Below, piece by piece: positions 18,551 to 29,496 of a DNA stretch of 64,000 nt. The notes below the pieces were generated by a model. The model worked only from the letters and a program-made list of their open reading frames with translations, searched no databases and was not told the DNA's origin. Source of the DNA: Pseudomonadota bacterium (GTDB lineage Bacteria; Myxococcota; Myxococcia; Myxococcales; Myxococcaceae); contig JAFAAN010000029.1 of the NCBI GenBank assembly GCA_023426545.1, positions 1 to 64,000 on the forward strand, read 5' to 3'. Both the position numbers and the translations under genes were made by a program. Positions within the stretch are counted from its first letter, which is position 1; each line of letters begins with the position of its first letter.

Positions 18551-18576
18551 CACGCTCGCGGCGATTCCCGAGCGTG
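18551..18576. promoter_or_regulatory. Perfect inverted repeat in the wzc / GT2-MT divergent promoter
   Basis: CACGCTCG at 18551-18558 and CGAGCGTG at 18569-18576 are separated by 10 bases. It lies 48 bases before the wzc ATG and 112 bases before the divergent GTG at 18438. An 8+8 palindrome with an 18-base centre-to-centre spacing fits a dimeric regulator binding site, or a 5'-leader hairpin for wzc. Confidence 0.4.
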
Positions 18577-18624
18577 TGGGTGAAGGTCGGCCGGACGTCG
18601 CCAGCACTCGGCGCCGCACTGGGA

Positions 18625-20825
<2,201 letters not shown>

Positions 20826-20829
<4 letters not shown>

Positions 20830-22076
20830 GCGGCCCGATGGCGGGGGCGGGGCTCCGGGTGCTGCACCTGGGCAAGTTCTATCCACCCGCGTCGGGCGGC
20901 ATGGAGGCCCACGTGCAGACGCTGGCGCGCGCGCAGGCGGCGCTGGGCGCGCAGGTGGAGGTGCTGTGCGCCAACCACGCCGTGGATGGCCAGGGCACCA
21001 GCCACGAGTTCCACGGCCGCAGCCCCACGCGCGAGGAGTGGGACGGCCCGGTGCGGGTGGTGCGCCTGGGGCGGCTGGCCTCGGTGGCGCGCATGGACGT
21101 CCTGCCGGACCTGCCGCGCCTGCTAGGCCGCGCGCTGGCCCGGGGCGTGGACGTGGTGCACCTGCACACGCCCAACCCGACGCTGGTGCTGGCGCTGGAC
21201 ATGGTGCGCCGGCTGCCGCCCGTCTTCATCACCCACCACAGCGACGTCATCCGGCAGAAGGTGGCCGGCGCGCTCTTCAAGCCGTTCGAGGCGCTGCTCT
21301 ACGCGCGCGCCCGGAGGGTGCTGGCCACCAGCGAGGCCTATGTGCCGGGCTCGCCGCTGCTGCGCGCCTTCCGTGGCAAGGTGCGCGCGCTGCCGCTGGG
21401 GCTGGACCTGGCGCCCTACCTCCAGCCCTCCGCCGCCGCGCTCGACGCGGAGGCGCGCTGGCGTGAAGAGGCGGCGGGGGCGCCGCTGTGGCTCATGGTG
21501 GGGCGGCTCGTCTACTACAAGGGGCTGTTCACCGCGCTGGAGGCCCTGGCCCGCGTGCCGGGCCGCCTCGTCGTGGTGGGGCAGGGCCCGCTGGAGGCCG
21601 AGGCCCGGCGGCGCGCGCGCGTGTTGGGCGTGGAGTCCCGGGTGACGTGGGCCGGCTACCTGCCTCCGGACGCGCTGGTGGGCGCGCTCCGGGCGGCCAC
21701 CGCGCTCTGGTTCTGTGGTGACGCGCGCAGCGAGGCCTATGGGCTGTCGCAGGTGGAGGCCATGGCCAGCGGCCTGCCCGTGCTCAACACGGCGATTCCC
21801 CACTCGGGGGTCGCGTGGGTGAGCCTGCACGAACAGACGGGGCTGACGGTGCCTGTCGGAGACGCGGCCGCGCTCGCAGCCGCCGCGCGGCGCCTGCTGG
21901 AGGAGCCCGGGCTGGCGCAGCGGCTGGGCCGCGCGGCCCGGGAGCGCGCGGTGGCCGAGTTCCGCCATGACGTCATGGCCTGGCGCAGCCTGTCCCTCTA
22001 CGCCGAGGCGCTCGGCCGGCCCGCGCCCGCCGAGACGGCCACACTCCTCTCGCGGGGCCTGGCGGGGAATGCATGA
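20826..22076 (+). CDS. GT4 family glycosyltransferase
   Basis: 416-residue GT-B enzyme; the GTG start overlaps the wzc stop by 4 bases. The N-terminal acceptor domain begins VLHLGKFYPPASGGMEAHV, with the glycine-rich loop typical of GT4, and VVHLHTPNP follows. The C-terminal donor domain has MVGRLVYYKG and the catalytic EX7E in SEAYGLSQVEAMASGLPV. It is a retaining enzyme, expected to add a sugar to the undecaprenyl-linked repeat on the cytosolic membrane face. Donor and linkage cannot be read from the sequence. It is the first of eight GT4 proteins in the locus and tightly coupled to the next gene (ATGA). Confidence 0.88.
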
Positions 22077-23209
22077 GGCGCTCCATGCGGGTGCTGCACG
22101 TCTCCAGCGGCAACCTCTACGGCGGCATCGAGGCGCTGCTGCACACGGTGGCGCGCGAGCAGCACCACCACCCCGCGTTGTCCCATGCGTTCGCGCTCTG
22201 CTTCGAGGGCCGGCTGGCGCGCGAGCTGCGTGACGCGGGCGCGGAGCTGCACCTGCTGGGGCCCACGCGGGCGGGCCGGCCGTGGTCGGTGTGGCGCGCG
22301 CGGAGTGTGCTGCGCGAGCTGCTGCGCGGCGGGCGTCATGACGCGGTCATCTGTCACGCCATCTGGCCCCAGGCCCTGTTCGGTCCGGTGGCGCGCGTGG
22401 CGGGCGTGCCGCTCGTCTTCTTCCAGCATGACGCGCTGTCGGGGCGGCACTGGCTGGAGCGGTGGGCACGCGTCACGCCGCCGGACCTGGTGCTCTCCAA
22501 CAGCCGCTTCTCCGCGGGCACGCTGGCGTCCGTCTACCCGCGCGTCCCCTTCCGCGTGAGTCACTGCCCCTTGCCCACGCCTTCGCCCATGCCCGCGGCG
22601 CCCACGCGCGCGCGGCTGCGCGAGTCGCTGGGGGCCGCCGAGGACGACGTCGTCATCCTGTCGGCCAGCCGCATGCAGGAGTGGAAGGGGCAGCGCCTGC
22701 TGTTGGAGGCACTGGGCCGGCTCCGGGGGACCCCGGGCTGGCGCGCGTGGATTGCAGGCGGCGCCCAGCGGCCGGAGGAAGCCGCCTACCTGGACGGGCT
22801 GCGGGCCCAGGTGGCGCAGCTGGGGCTGGAGGGGCGCGTGGGCTTTCTGGGGCAGCGCGGGGACGTGCCGTGGCTGCTGCGCGCGGCGGACCTCCACTGT
22901 CAGCCCAACGTGGGGCCGGAGCCCTTCGGCCTCGCCTTCGTCGAGGCGCTCCAGGCGGGGCTGCCCGTCGTCACCACGGCGATGGGGGGCGCGCTGGAGA
23001 TCGTGGACGACACGTGCGGCGTGCTCGTGCCTCCCGAGCCGGAGCCCCTGGCCCAGGCCCTGAAGCGGCTCATCGAGGAGCCCCAGACGCGGAGCCGGCT
23101 GGGCTCCGCGGGGCCGGCTCGCGCGGCGGCGCTGAGCGACGCGGGGGACTTCTTCCGGCGCCTGGAGGACGCGGTGCGCACGCTCTCGGGGCAGGAGGCG
23201 CGCGCGTGA
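22073..23209 (+). CDS. GT4 family glycosyltransferase
   Basis: 378 residues, ATG overlapping the previous stop (22073-22076). The N-terminus MRVLHVSSGNLYGGIEALLH has the donor/acceptor-loop glycines. The C-terminal half has LSASRMQEWKGQ, then EPFGLAFVEALQAGLPVV, an intact EX7E motif, and DDTCGVLVPP. It is a soluble GT-B fold likely acting at the membrane on the repeat unit. Its stop overlaps the GTG of the downstream membrane protein, so the two products are made in step. Confidence 0.87.
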   Translation: MRRSMRVLHVSSGNLYGGIEALLHTVAREQHHHPALSHAFALCFEGRLARELRDAGAELHLLGPTRAGRPWSVWRARSVLRELLRGGRHDAVICHAIWPQALFGPVARVAGVPLVFFQHDALSGRHWLERWARVTPPDLVLSNSRFSAGTLASVYPRVPFRVSHCPLPTPSPMPAAPTRARLRESLGAAEDDVVILSASRMQEWKGQRLLLEALGRLRGTPGWRAWIAGGAQRPEEAAYLDGLRAQVAQLGLEGRVGFLGQRGDVPWLLRAADLHCQPNVGPEPFGLAFVEALQAGLPVVTTAMGGALEIVDDTCGVLVPPEPEPLAQALKRLIEEPQTRSRLGSAGPARAAALSDAGDFFRRLEDAVRTLSGQEARA

Positions 23210-24657
23210 AGGGGCCTTCGCCGACAGGCGCGGCACGGCCCCAGCTCCAGGGGCCGGGGGTGCTCAAGCGTCGCTTCGTGCGCCGCGTCCCGGATGCGCC
23301 CGGGACGAACGCGCGGGGGGAGGGGGCCGGGGGCGGCTTGCTGGCTTCGAGCCAGCTGGTGCCGCTCTTCGTCTGCCTGCTCATCGGCTGTCAGCTCGCG
23401 CTGCTGGTGGAGGCCATCGCACCGCTCCGCGTCGCGGTGCGGGTGCTGGCGTTCAGCATCAGCCTGCTGCTGCTCGTGCTGGTGCGGGGGCGGAGCCTGA
23501 AGCACCCGGCGCTGCCCTTCATCATGGCGGCGCTGGTCGTCACGGTGCTCCAGTTCTTCAACCCTGGCACCGGCGCCCCGCTGGCGGCGCTGGCGCAAAT
23601 CGGCATCCAGCTCGCCATCGCCGCGCCGCTGCTCTGGGTGACGCGGCTGACCATCGATGCCAGGACGTTCCGCCGCACGCTCGCGCTGCTCTTCTTCTTC
23701 AACGCGGCCAGCGCGGGCGTGGGCGTGCTCCAGGTGTACTTCCCCGGCCGCTTCCAGCCGACGCTGTCGTCCGCGGTGCAGGGCCAGGGCGAAGGCTATG
23801 TGAACAGCCTCCAGTTCGAGACGGCGGACGGCGTGCGCGTGTTCCGCCCCATGGGCCTGACGGACATCCCGGGCGGCGCGGCCACCGGCGGCTTCTACGC
23901 CGTGCTGCTGGGCGGCGGCTTTCTCCTGTCCTCCCGGCGTGGGCTGACGCGCGTGCTGAGCGTCGCGGGCATCCTGGTGGGCCTCTTCGGCCTCTACCTG
24001 TCCCAGGTCCGCGCCAGCGCCGTCATGCTGGTGGTGTGTCTGGTGGCCTTGGCTGGCGTGCTCGTGCTGAGCGGCCGGCTGGGGCGCTTCGTCGCCTTGC
24101 TGGCGGTGGTGGGGACCGCCAGCATCGCCACCTTCGGCTGGGCCGTGGCGGTCGGCGGTGACGCGGTGATGGCGCGGTGGGCCTCGCTCTTCGAGGCCAG
24201 TCCCGAGGACGTGTACCACCGCAACCGCGGCTACTTCCTGACGGGGACGTTCCAGGACGTCCTGCCCGAGTATCCGCTGGGCGCGGGCCTGGGCCGCTAC
24301 GGCATGACCAACACCTACTTCGGCGACCACGGCGACCTGGCGCGGCCGGCGCTGTGGGCGGAAATCCAATGGACCGCCTGGGTCTACGACGGCGGCATCC
24401 TGGGCATCCTGCTGTACCCGCTGGGGGTGTTGATGTCGCTGGCGTGGGCCTTCCAGGTCGCGCGGAGTCGCGAGAGTCTGGAGGGCGAGTTCTGGCTGTG
24501 GGGCAGCATCCTCTTCGCGTACAACCTGGGGGCCCTGGCGCTCACCTTCAGCTACCCGTTCTTCATGAGCCAGACGGGCATGGAGTTCTGGTTGCTCAAC
24601 GCGGCGCTCTTCGGCGCCCTGGCTCATGCGAAGACCCTACACGCTCATCGCCGGTGA
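23206..24657 (+). CDS. O-antigen ligase/polymerase-like membrane protein
   Basis: 483 residues from a GTG overlapping the previous stop. A hydrophilic N-terminus of about 50 residues is followed by about 11 hydrophobic segments. Between later segments is a large periplasmic loop with GQGEGYVNSLQFETADGV and RPMGLTDIPGGAATGGFY, then a second loop near PLGAGLGRYGMTNTYFGDHG. This topology and the GAGLGRYG-type motif resemble Wzy/WaaL/ExoQ-like polymerases and ligases. It is therefore a second polymerase-like protein in the locus besides the one at 48175. It could ligate chains, polymerise a different glycan, or be an accessory. The last 32 bases overlap the next gene. Confidence 0.7.
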   Translation: MKGPSPTGAARPQLQGPGVLKRRFVRRVPDAPGTNARGEGAGGGLLASSQLVPLFVCLLIGCQLALLVEAIAPLRVAVRVLAFSISLLLLVLVRGRSLKHPALPFIMAALVVTVLQFFNPGTGAPLAALAQIGIQLAIAAPLLWVTRLTIDARTFRRTLALLFFFNAASAGVGVLQVYFPGRFQPTLSSAVQGQGEGYVNSLQFETADGVRVFRPMGLTDIPGGAATGGFYAVLLGGGFLLSSRRGLTRVLSVAGILVGLFGLYLSQVRASAVMLVVCLVALAGVLVLSGRLGRFVALLAVVGTASIATFGWAVAVGGDAVMARWASLFEASPEDVYHRNRGYFLTGTFQDVLPEYPLGAGLGRYGMTNTYFGDHGDLARPALWAEIQWTAWVYDGGILGILLYPLGVLMSLAWAFQVARSRESLEGEFWLWGSILFAYNLGALALTFSYPFFMSQTGMEFWLLNAALFGALAHAKTLHAHRR

Positions 24658-25768
24658 CTTCGTCGACACCGGAGGAATGGACCGGGCCAACCTGGCGCTC
24701 GCGCTCTGGCTGGCGAGACAGGGCCACCCCGTGCGGCTGGTCGCGCACCGGGTGGCGGACGTGCTGCGGGACCACCCCAACGTGCGCTTCGTGCGCGTGC
24801 CCAAGCCCGCCAACGCCTACCTGCTGGGCGAGCCGCTGCTGAGCGCGGCGGGGCGCGCCTGGGCGCTGCGCACCCGCGCCGAGGGGGGCCGGGTGGTGGC
24901 GAACGGGGGCAACTGCCCGGTGCCCGCGGCCAACTGGGTCCACTACGTCCACGGGGCCCATGCCTCCGAGCCCGAGGGCGGCGTGCTGCGCCAGCTCAAG
25001 GGCCGGGTGAGCCACCGGTACTACGTGCGGGCGGAGCGGCTGGCGCTGCGGCGCGCGCGCGTCATCATCGCGAACTCGGAGCGCACGCGGGCCGACCTGG
25101 TGGCGGCCACGGGGGTGCCTGAATCGCGCGTGCGTGTCATCTACCTGGGCTCGGACGCGGAGCGCTTCCGCCCGGCCTCTCCCGAGGCGCGGCGAGAGGC
25201 CCGCGCGGCCCTGGGCTGGCCGGAGTCCCGGCCGGTGGCGCTCTTCGTGGGAGCCCTGGGCGACCGCCGCAAGGGCTTCGACACCCTCTTCCGCGCGTGG
25301 GCGCGGCTGTGCGAGCGCGGCGGCTGGGACGTGGACCTCAAGGTGGTGGGCTCGGGCGCGCAGCGCGAGGCCTGGGAGCGCGAGGCCGCGGCGAAGGGGC
25401 TGGGCGCGCGCATCCAGTTCCTCGGCTTCCGCGACGACGTGCCTCGGCTGATGTCGGCGGCGGACGTGCTGGTGTCGCCCACGCGGTATGACGCGTACGG
25501 GCTGAACGTCCATGAGGCGCTGTGCGCCGGACTGCCCGCGCTGGTGAGCCGCTCGGCCGGGGTGGCGGAGCGCTATCCCGCCGCGCTGGCGGGCCTGCTG
25601 CTGGACGCGCCGGAGGACGCGGACGCCCTGGCCCGGAGGCTGGAGGCGTGGCGCGAGCATGCGGCGGCGTGGGCACCCCACGTGTCCGCGCTGTCGGCGG
25701 AGCTTCGGGCCCGGACGTGGGACACCATGGCGGAGGCCATCGTGGACGTGGTGGAGCGGGAGGGCTGA
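24626..25768 (+). CDS. GT4 family glycosyltransferase (Asp in place of first EX7E Glu)
   Basis: 380 residues; the ATG at 24626 lies 32 bases inside the end of the preceding membrane-protein gene, which argues for translational coupling. The N-terminal domain is TLIAGDFVDTGGMDRANLAL. The C-terminal domain has LFVGALGDRRKGFDTLF and the nucleotide-sugar site YDAYGLNVHEALCAGLPALV. The first catalytic position is Asp rather than Glu, seen in some GT4 members. It is the last gene of the wzc operon and convergent, 11 bases apart, with the GT4 gene ending at 25780. Confidence 0.86.
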   Translation: MRRPYTLIAGDFVDTGGMDRANLALALWLARQGHPVRLVAHRVADVLRDHPNVRFVRVPKPANAYLLGEPLLSAAGRAWALRTRAEGGRVVANGGNCPVPAANWVHYVHGAHASEPEGGVLRQLKGRVSHRYYVRAERLALRRARVIIANSERTRADLVAATGVPESRVRVIYLGSDAERFRPASPEARREARAALGWPESRPVALFVGALGDRRKGFDTLFRAWARLCERGGWDVDLKVVGSGAQREAWEREAAAKGLGARIQFLGFRDDVPRLMSAADVLVSPTRYDAYGLNVHEALCAGLPALVSRSAGVAERYPAALAGLLLDAPEDADALARRLEAWREHAAAWAPHVSALSAELRARTWDTMAEAIVDVVEREG

Positions 25769-25779
25769 GGTGCCGGGTG

Positions 25780-26931
25780 TTACCGCGGCCCGTCCAGCAC
25801 CTCGGTGAAGAAGTCCAGGTGGGCCCTGGCCACCACGGGCCAGGCGAAGTGGCGCACGGCGCGCTCACGCCCCTGCTCGGCCAGCGCGCTCCGGCGCCCG
25901 GGGCTCTCCAGCAGGCTGGCCACGCCCTGCGTCCATGCGGACACGGAGGCTTCCGGCAGCACGAGCCCCGCGCCGCCCATGGTGCGTGGCACCTCCCCCG
26001 AGTCGCTGCCGAGCACGGGCACGCCACACGCGAAGCCCTCCGCCAGCATGCGGCCGAACTGCTCGCGCCACCTCGGCGTCGTCTGGCTTGGGGCGCACAG
26101 CAGGTCCATCGCGTTGAGCACGCGGGGCACGCCCGCGTGTGGGACGCCGGTGAGGATGCGCACCCGGTCCCCGTGCCGCGCCGCCCAGCTCCGCAGCATG
26201 CCCTCCAGCGGACCGCCGCCCGCGACGAGCGCGCGCCAGGGCGTGCGGAGCGCGTCCAGCGCCGCCATCAGCAGGGGCACTCCCTTCTCCGGCACGAAGC
26301 GGCCGAGGTAGCCCACCACGGGAGGTCCCGGCTCCCGCCACCCGAGCTCCTGGCGCAGGGCCTCGCCTGCCGCGCGGTCCGGGCGGAACAGCTCCACGTC
26401 CACGCCCATGGGGATGGCGCGCGAGGGGCGCTCCGGATAGCCGGGGCGGGCGAGGAGGTTGTCCCGCACGGTTTCTCCCCAGGCCACCCAGCCCGCGGCG
26501 CGTTGGACGACGTAGCGCTCCGCCTGCGCGAAGGGCGGCGGGTAGCGCTTGGTGAGGTTCTGCGCGGTGCAGAACACGAGTGGAACGCGGCGTGGGGTGA
26601 GCAGCGCCGTCTCCAGCCCGGCGAGCACATAGGGCTCCTCCCAGACGTGCACCAGGTCCGCGCCACCCGCGAGGTGTGCCCGCACCTCGGGCCCGTAGAG
26701 GAAGGCATGGAGCGAGCGGCTGAAGAAGGCGCGGACCGCCTCGGTCCGGACGGGCTCATCCGGTTCGAGCCGCAGGGCGAGGGGGCTCAGGTCCCCATGG
26801 AAGAAGCGGGGCGACACCGTGGTGACGTCCCACGTCCCCGCACCCACGCGGGCCATCTCATTGGCGAGGCGCCGGTTGAGGCCAACGACATAGGAGTGGG
26901 AGAGGGTGATGAGCCTGCGTGACCGCTTCAA
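25780..26931 (-). CDS. GT4 family glycosyltransferase
   Basis: 383 residues. The N-terminus ITLSHSYVVGLNRRLANEMA lacks the usual double glycine, but the C-terminal domain is classical: VGYLGRFVPEKGVPLLMAAL, then EQFGRMLAEGFACGVPVLGSD with an intact EX7E, and GGAGLVLPE. It is the last gene of a minus-strand group of five (methyltransferase and four GT4 genes, 31340 down to 25780). The gap to the upstream GT4 gene is 49 bases. Donor sugar unknown. Confidence 0.86.
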   Translation of the reverse strand: MKRSRRLITLSHSYVVGLNRRLANEMARVGAGTWDVTTVSPRFFHGDLSPLALRLEPDEPVRTEAVRAFFSRSLHAFLYGPEVRAHLAGGADLVHVWEEPYVLAGLETALLTPRRVPLVFCTAQNLTKRYPPPFAQAERYVVQRAAGWVAWGETVRDNLLARPGYPERPSRAIPMGVDVELFRPDRAAGEALRQELGWREPGPPVVGYLGRFVPEKGVPLLMAALDALRTPWRALVAGGGPLEGMLRSWAARHGDRVRILTGVPHAGVPRVLNAMDLLCAPSQTTPRWREQFGRMLAEGFACGVPVLGSDSGEVPRTMGGAGLVLPEASVSAWTQGVASLLESPGRRSALAEQGRERAVRHFAWPVVARAHLDFFTEVLDGPR

Positions 26932-26980
26932 TGGATGTGGACTCCACGCCCCGGGGCCGAAGGCCGGTGTACTGGCGAAT

Positions 26981-28222
26981 CTACTTCAAAGTGGTGGACG
27001 CACCTGGCACGAGCGAGCGGTACAAGGCCAGCACTTCGCTGCCGTAACGTTCGCGCGAGAACCGAGCCACCGCGGTGTGGCGCGCGGCGGTGCTCAGTCG
27101 TTCACGAAGCGCCGGATCCACCAGCAGCGCGCGCATCGCATCGACCAGCGCATGGACGTCGCCCGGAGTCGTCATGAGCGCGTCCACGCCGTCGGTGAGG
27201 GCCTCGGCCGCGCCGCTCGCGCGCGAGACGATGGCGGGACGTCCGCACGCCATCGCCTCCGCGATGGTGAGGCCGAAGGGCTCCCTGCGCGTGCTGGCGT
27301 GGACGAAGACGTCCAGGGCCTGGTACACGGCGGCGGGGTGGGCCTGGAAGGGCACCAGCCCCATGCGGTCCGATAGGCCACGGGCGGCGATGAGCCTGCG
27401 CAGCTCCTCCTCCGAGAACTGCGAGCCGGGCGTCCGGTAGAGCGGCGCCCCCACGAGGAAGAAGCGCACGGGGAGGGCGGGGTACAGCCGCGTCAGCGCC
27501 GCCGCCGCCTCGATGAAGACGCCCTGCCCCTTCCAGCGGGCATAGGTCGCCACCAGCCCCACGCGGAGCGTTCCTTCGGGGGCCTCGGGCAGTCCGGCCA
27601 GGGTGTCCAGCCGCGCGGCCTCGGACGGGCTCGGTGAGAAGCGGGCGGTGTCCACGCCGTTGTAGATGACGTGAACGGGGACGCGGAACAGCACCTGCTT
27701 CGCGTCGTCTCCCACCGCCGCCGAGTTGGCGATGGCCGCGGACGCGAGCGGCGACAGGACCCGCAGGGCGCGGCGCACCAGGGGGCGCTCGCCCAGGAAG
27801 TCATGGATGTGCCACACCCGCTTCAGCGGCAGGCCCGCCGTGGCCGCGCTGAGCAGGTGCGTCTTGATGCCGTTCGAATGCAGCAGGTCTGGCGCCACCT
27901 CCGCTACGCTCCGGCGGAGCGCGCGCCCATGGTCCGCGAGCAGGCCGGGCGCGGGCGCGAGGCGGCGGGCGAAGCGCAGGGCCTCCAGGGGGCCGCGTCC
28001 ACGCAGTCCGCTGTCGCCCAGCGTGGACAGGTGCTCCGGCAGGGGGAGCAGCCGCGCGTCGACGCCCAGCGCGTGCGCCTCGTCGAGGAGCGGGCCCGCC
28101 GTCCCCGCCAGCAGGTGGAGCGACAGCGCCGGGGCCCGCTGCTTCAAGTACGCCATCAAATCCAGGAGCGCACGCTCGGCGCCGCCCAGGATGCCCACTG
28201 GATTGAGGAAGAGGACGCGCAA
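26981..28222 (-). CDS. GT4 family glycosyltransferase
   Basis: 413 residues. MRVLFLNPVGILGGAERALL has the typical GGAE acceptor-domain loop. The C-terminal domain has VGLVATYARWKGQGVF, HASTRREPFGLTIAEAMACG with intact EX7E, and SGAAEALTDGVDALM. It is a soluble retaining GT-B enzyme, likely assembling the repeat unit. It lies between GT4 genes on the same strand, with 74 bases to the upstream gene and 49 to the downstream one. Confidence 0.88.
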   Translation of the reverse strand: MRVLFLNPVGILGGAERALLDLMAYLKQRAPALSLHLLAGTAGPLLDEAHALGVDARLLPLPEHLSTLGDSGLRGRGPLEALRFARRLAPAPGLLADHGRALRRSVAEVAPDLLHSNGIKTHLLSAATAGLPLKRVWHIHDFLGERPLVRRALRVLSPLASAAIANSAAVGDDAKQVLFRVPVHVIYNGVDTARFSPSPSEAARLDTLAGLPEAPEGTLRVGLVATYARWKGQGVFIEAAAALTRLYPALPVRFFLVGAPLYRTPGSQFSEEELRRLIAARGLSDRMGLVPFQAHPAAVYQALDVFVHASTRREPFGLTIAEAMACGRPAIVSRASGAAEALTDGVDALMTTPGDVHALVDAMRALLVDPALRERLSTAARHTAVARFSRERYGSEVLALYRSLVPGASTTLK

Positions 28223-28296
28223 GGCGGTGGCACCGAAGCAAACGCGTCTCGCCGGGTCAAGGCGGGCGCGTCAGCGCATGGCCGTCAGCGGACGCA

Positions 28297-29496
28297 TCAC
28301 CCGCCCGGGGGCGGCGGAGGCGCCGCGCGTCCTCCCAGCAGGCGGACGTAGGACTCCAACACCGTGCGCGCGTGCGAACCCCACGTGAAGCGAGCGGCGC
28401 GCGCCAGCCGCGCCTCGCGCGAGGGCGGCACGGCCCGCCCCTCGAGCAGGGACGCCACGGCCTCCACCCAGGCGGGGACGTCACCCATGGGGCAGTAGGT
28501 ACACGCGTCCGCTCCGACCTCGCGAAGCACGGGCAGGTCGCTAGCCACGACGGGCGCGCCGCAGGCGAGCGCCTCGATGACGGGCAGGCCGAAGCCTTCC
28601 GCCTCGCTCGTCACCAGCACCGCCGTCGCGCGCCGGTACAGGCCCGCCAGCGTGGCCCGCTCCTGCCGGGCGGGCTGGAGCAGCGCGTCGCCAATGCCCA
28701 GCGCCTCCACCTGGGCGCGCTGCACCGCCGTCAGCGCGCCGCCCTGCTGCACCAGCCGCAGCTCCGGGTGCCGGGCCCGGAGCGCGGCGAACACGGCGAA
28801 GAGCACGTCAAGGCGCTTGCGCGGAATCGCGCTGCCGACGTGCAGCAGATAGGGCCGGCCTCCCAGCGGCGCGAGCACGGCCTCACTCAGGTCCAAAGGC
28901 CCCGAGGCGGGCTCCGGACGGTACTCCGGGGATACGCCATAAGGGGCCCAGACGAGGCGGGACTCGGGCACCACGCCGTGGGCCAGCAGTTGGGCGCGCA
29001 CCGTCTGGGTGCTGTGGAACACGACGGCCGCCCGCTCCAGGCCCGAGAGCTGCGCGCGGGCCATGGCGCGGAACCACGCGGGGCGAGGCTCGCGGTGAGG
29101 CTCCAGCACGGAGCGGAAGGCGTCCAGGTCGTGGCAGTAGACCCCCGTGCGCGCGGCGGGGAGCGCATGGACGAGCTGCGCATACGTGTGGTCCACGACG
29201 TGGAAGGCGTCGTGCTGGCCCCGCGCGAGCAGGGCGCGGCCTGGATAGAGCCCGAAGCGGGTGAGGAGGCGGTCCGCGTTGAAGGCCGCGTTGCGCGCGC
29301 CCACGCGCGGAAGCCGCCGCAGCACGGCGGGCAGGGACGGGCGGATGGCCGCCGCTTGGACCTGGGGGGCGAGACCGGTGAGCCCCTCCAGGAGAGCGTC
29401 GCCCACCAGGTCCATGCTGAGCCAGCCCTCCTCGCGGGGGTCCATCAGCAGGGCCAGCCGGAGCGTGCTCCGCGATGTCGCGCCAGACGGCCTCAT
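28297..29496 (-). CDS. GT4 family glycosyltransferase
   Basis: 399 residues from the ATG at 29496, which overlaps the stop of the upstream gene (ATGA); the open frame runs further upstream, but inside that gene. The N-terminus includes LALLMDPREEGWLSMDLVGD, and the C-terminal domain has YLLHVGSAIPRKRLDVLF and TSEAEGFGLPVIEALACGAPVV with intact EX7E. These motifs are close to the mannosyl/rhamnosyl GT4 group (GSAIPRKR, SEAEGFGLP), but the sugar is not certain. Confidence 0.88.
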   Translation of the reverse strand: MRPSGATSRSTLRLALLMDPREEGWLSMDLVGDALLEGLTGLAPQVQAAAIRPSLPAVLRRLPRVGARNAAFNADRLLTRFGLYPGRALLARGQHDAFHVVDHTYAQLVHALPAARTGVYCHDLDAFRSVLEPHREPRPAWFRAMARAQLSGLERAAVVFHSTQTVRAQLLAHGVVPESRLVWAPYGVSPEYRPEPASGPLDLSEAVLAPLGGRPYLLHVGSAIPRKRLDVLFAVFAALRARHPELRLVQQGGALTAVQRAQVEALGIGDALLQPARQERATLAGLYRRATAVLVTSEAEGFGLPVIEALACGAPVVASDLPVLREVGADACTYCPMGDVPAWVEAVASLLEGRAVPPSREARLARAARFTWGSHARTVLESYVRLLGGRAAPPPPPGG

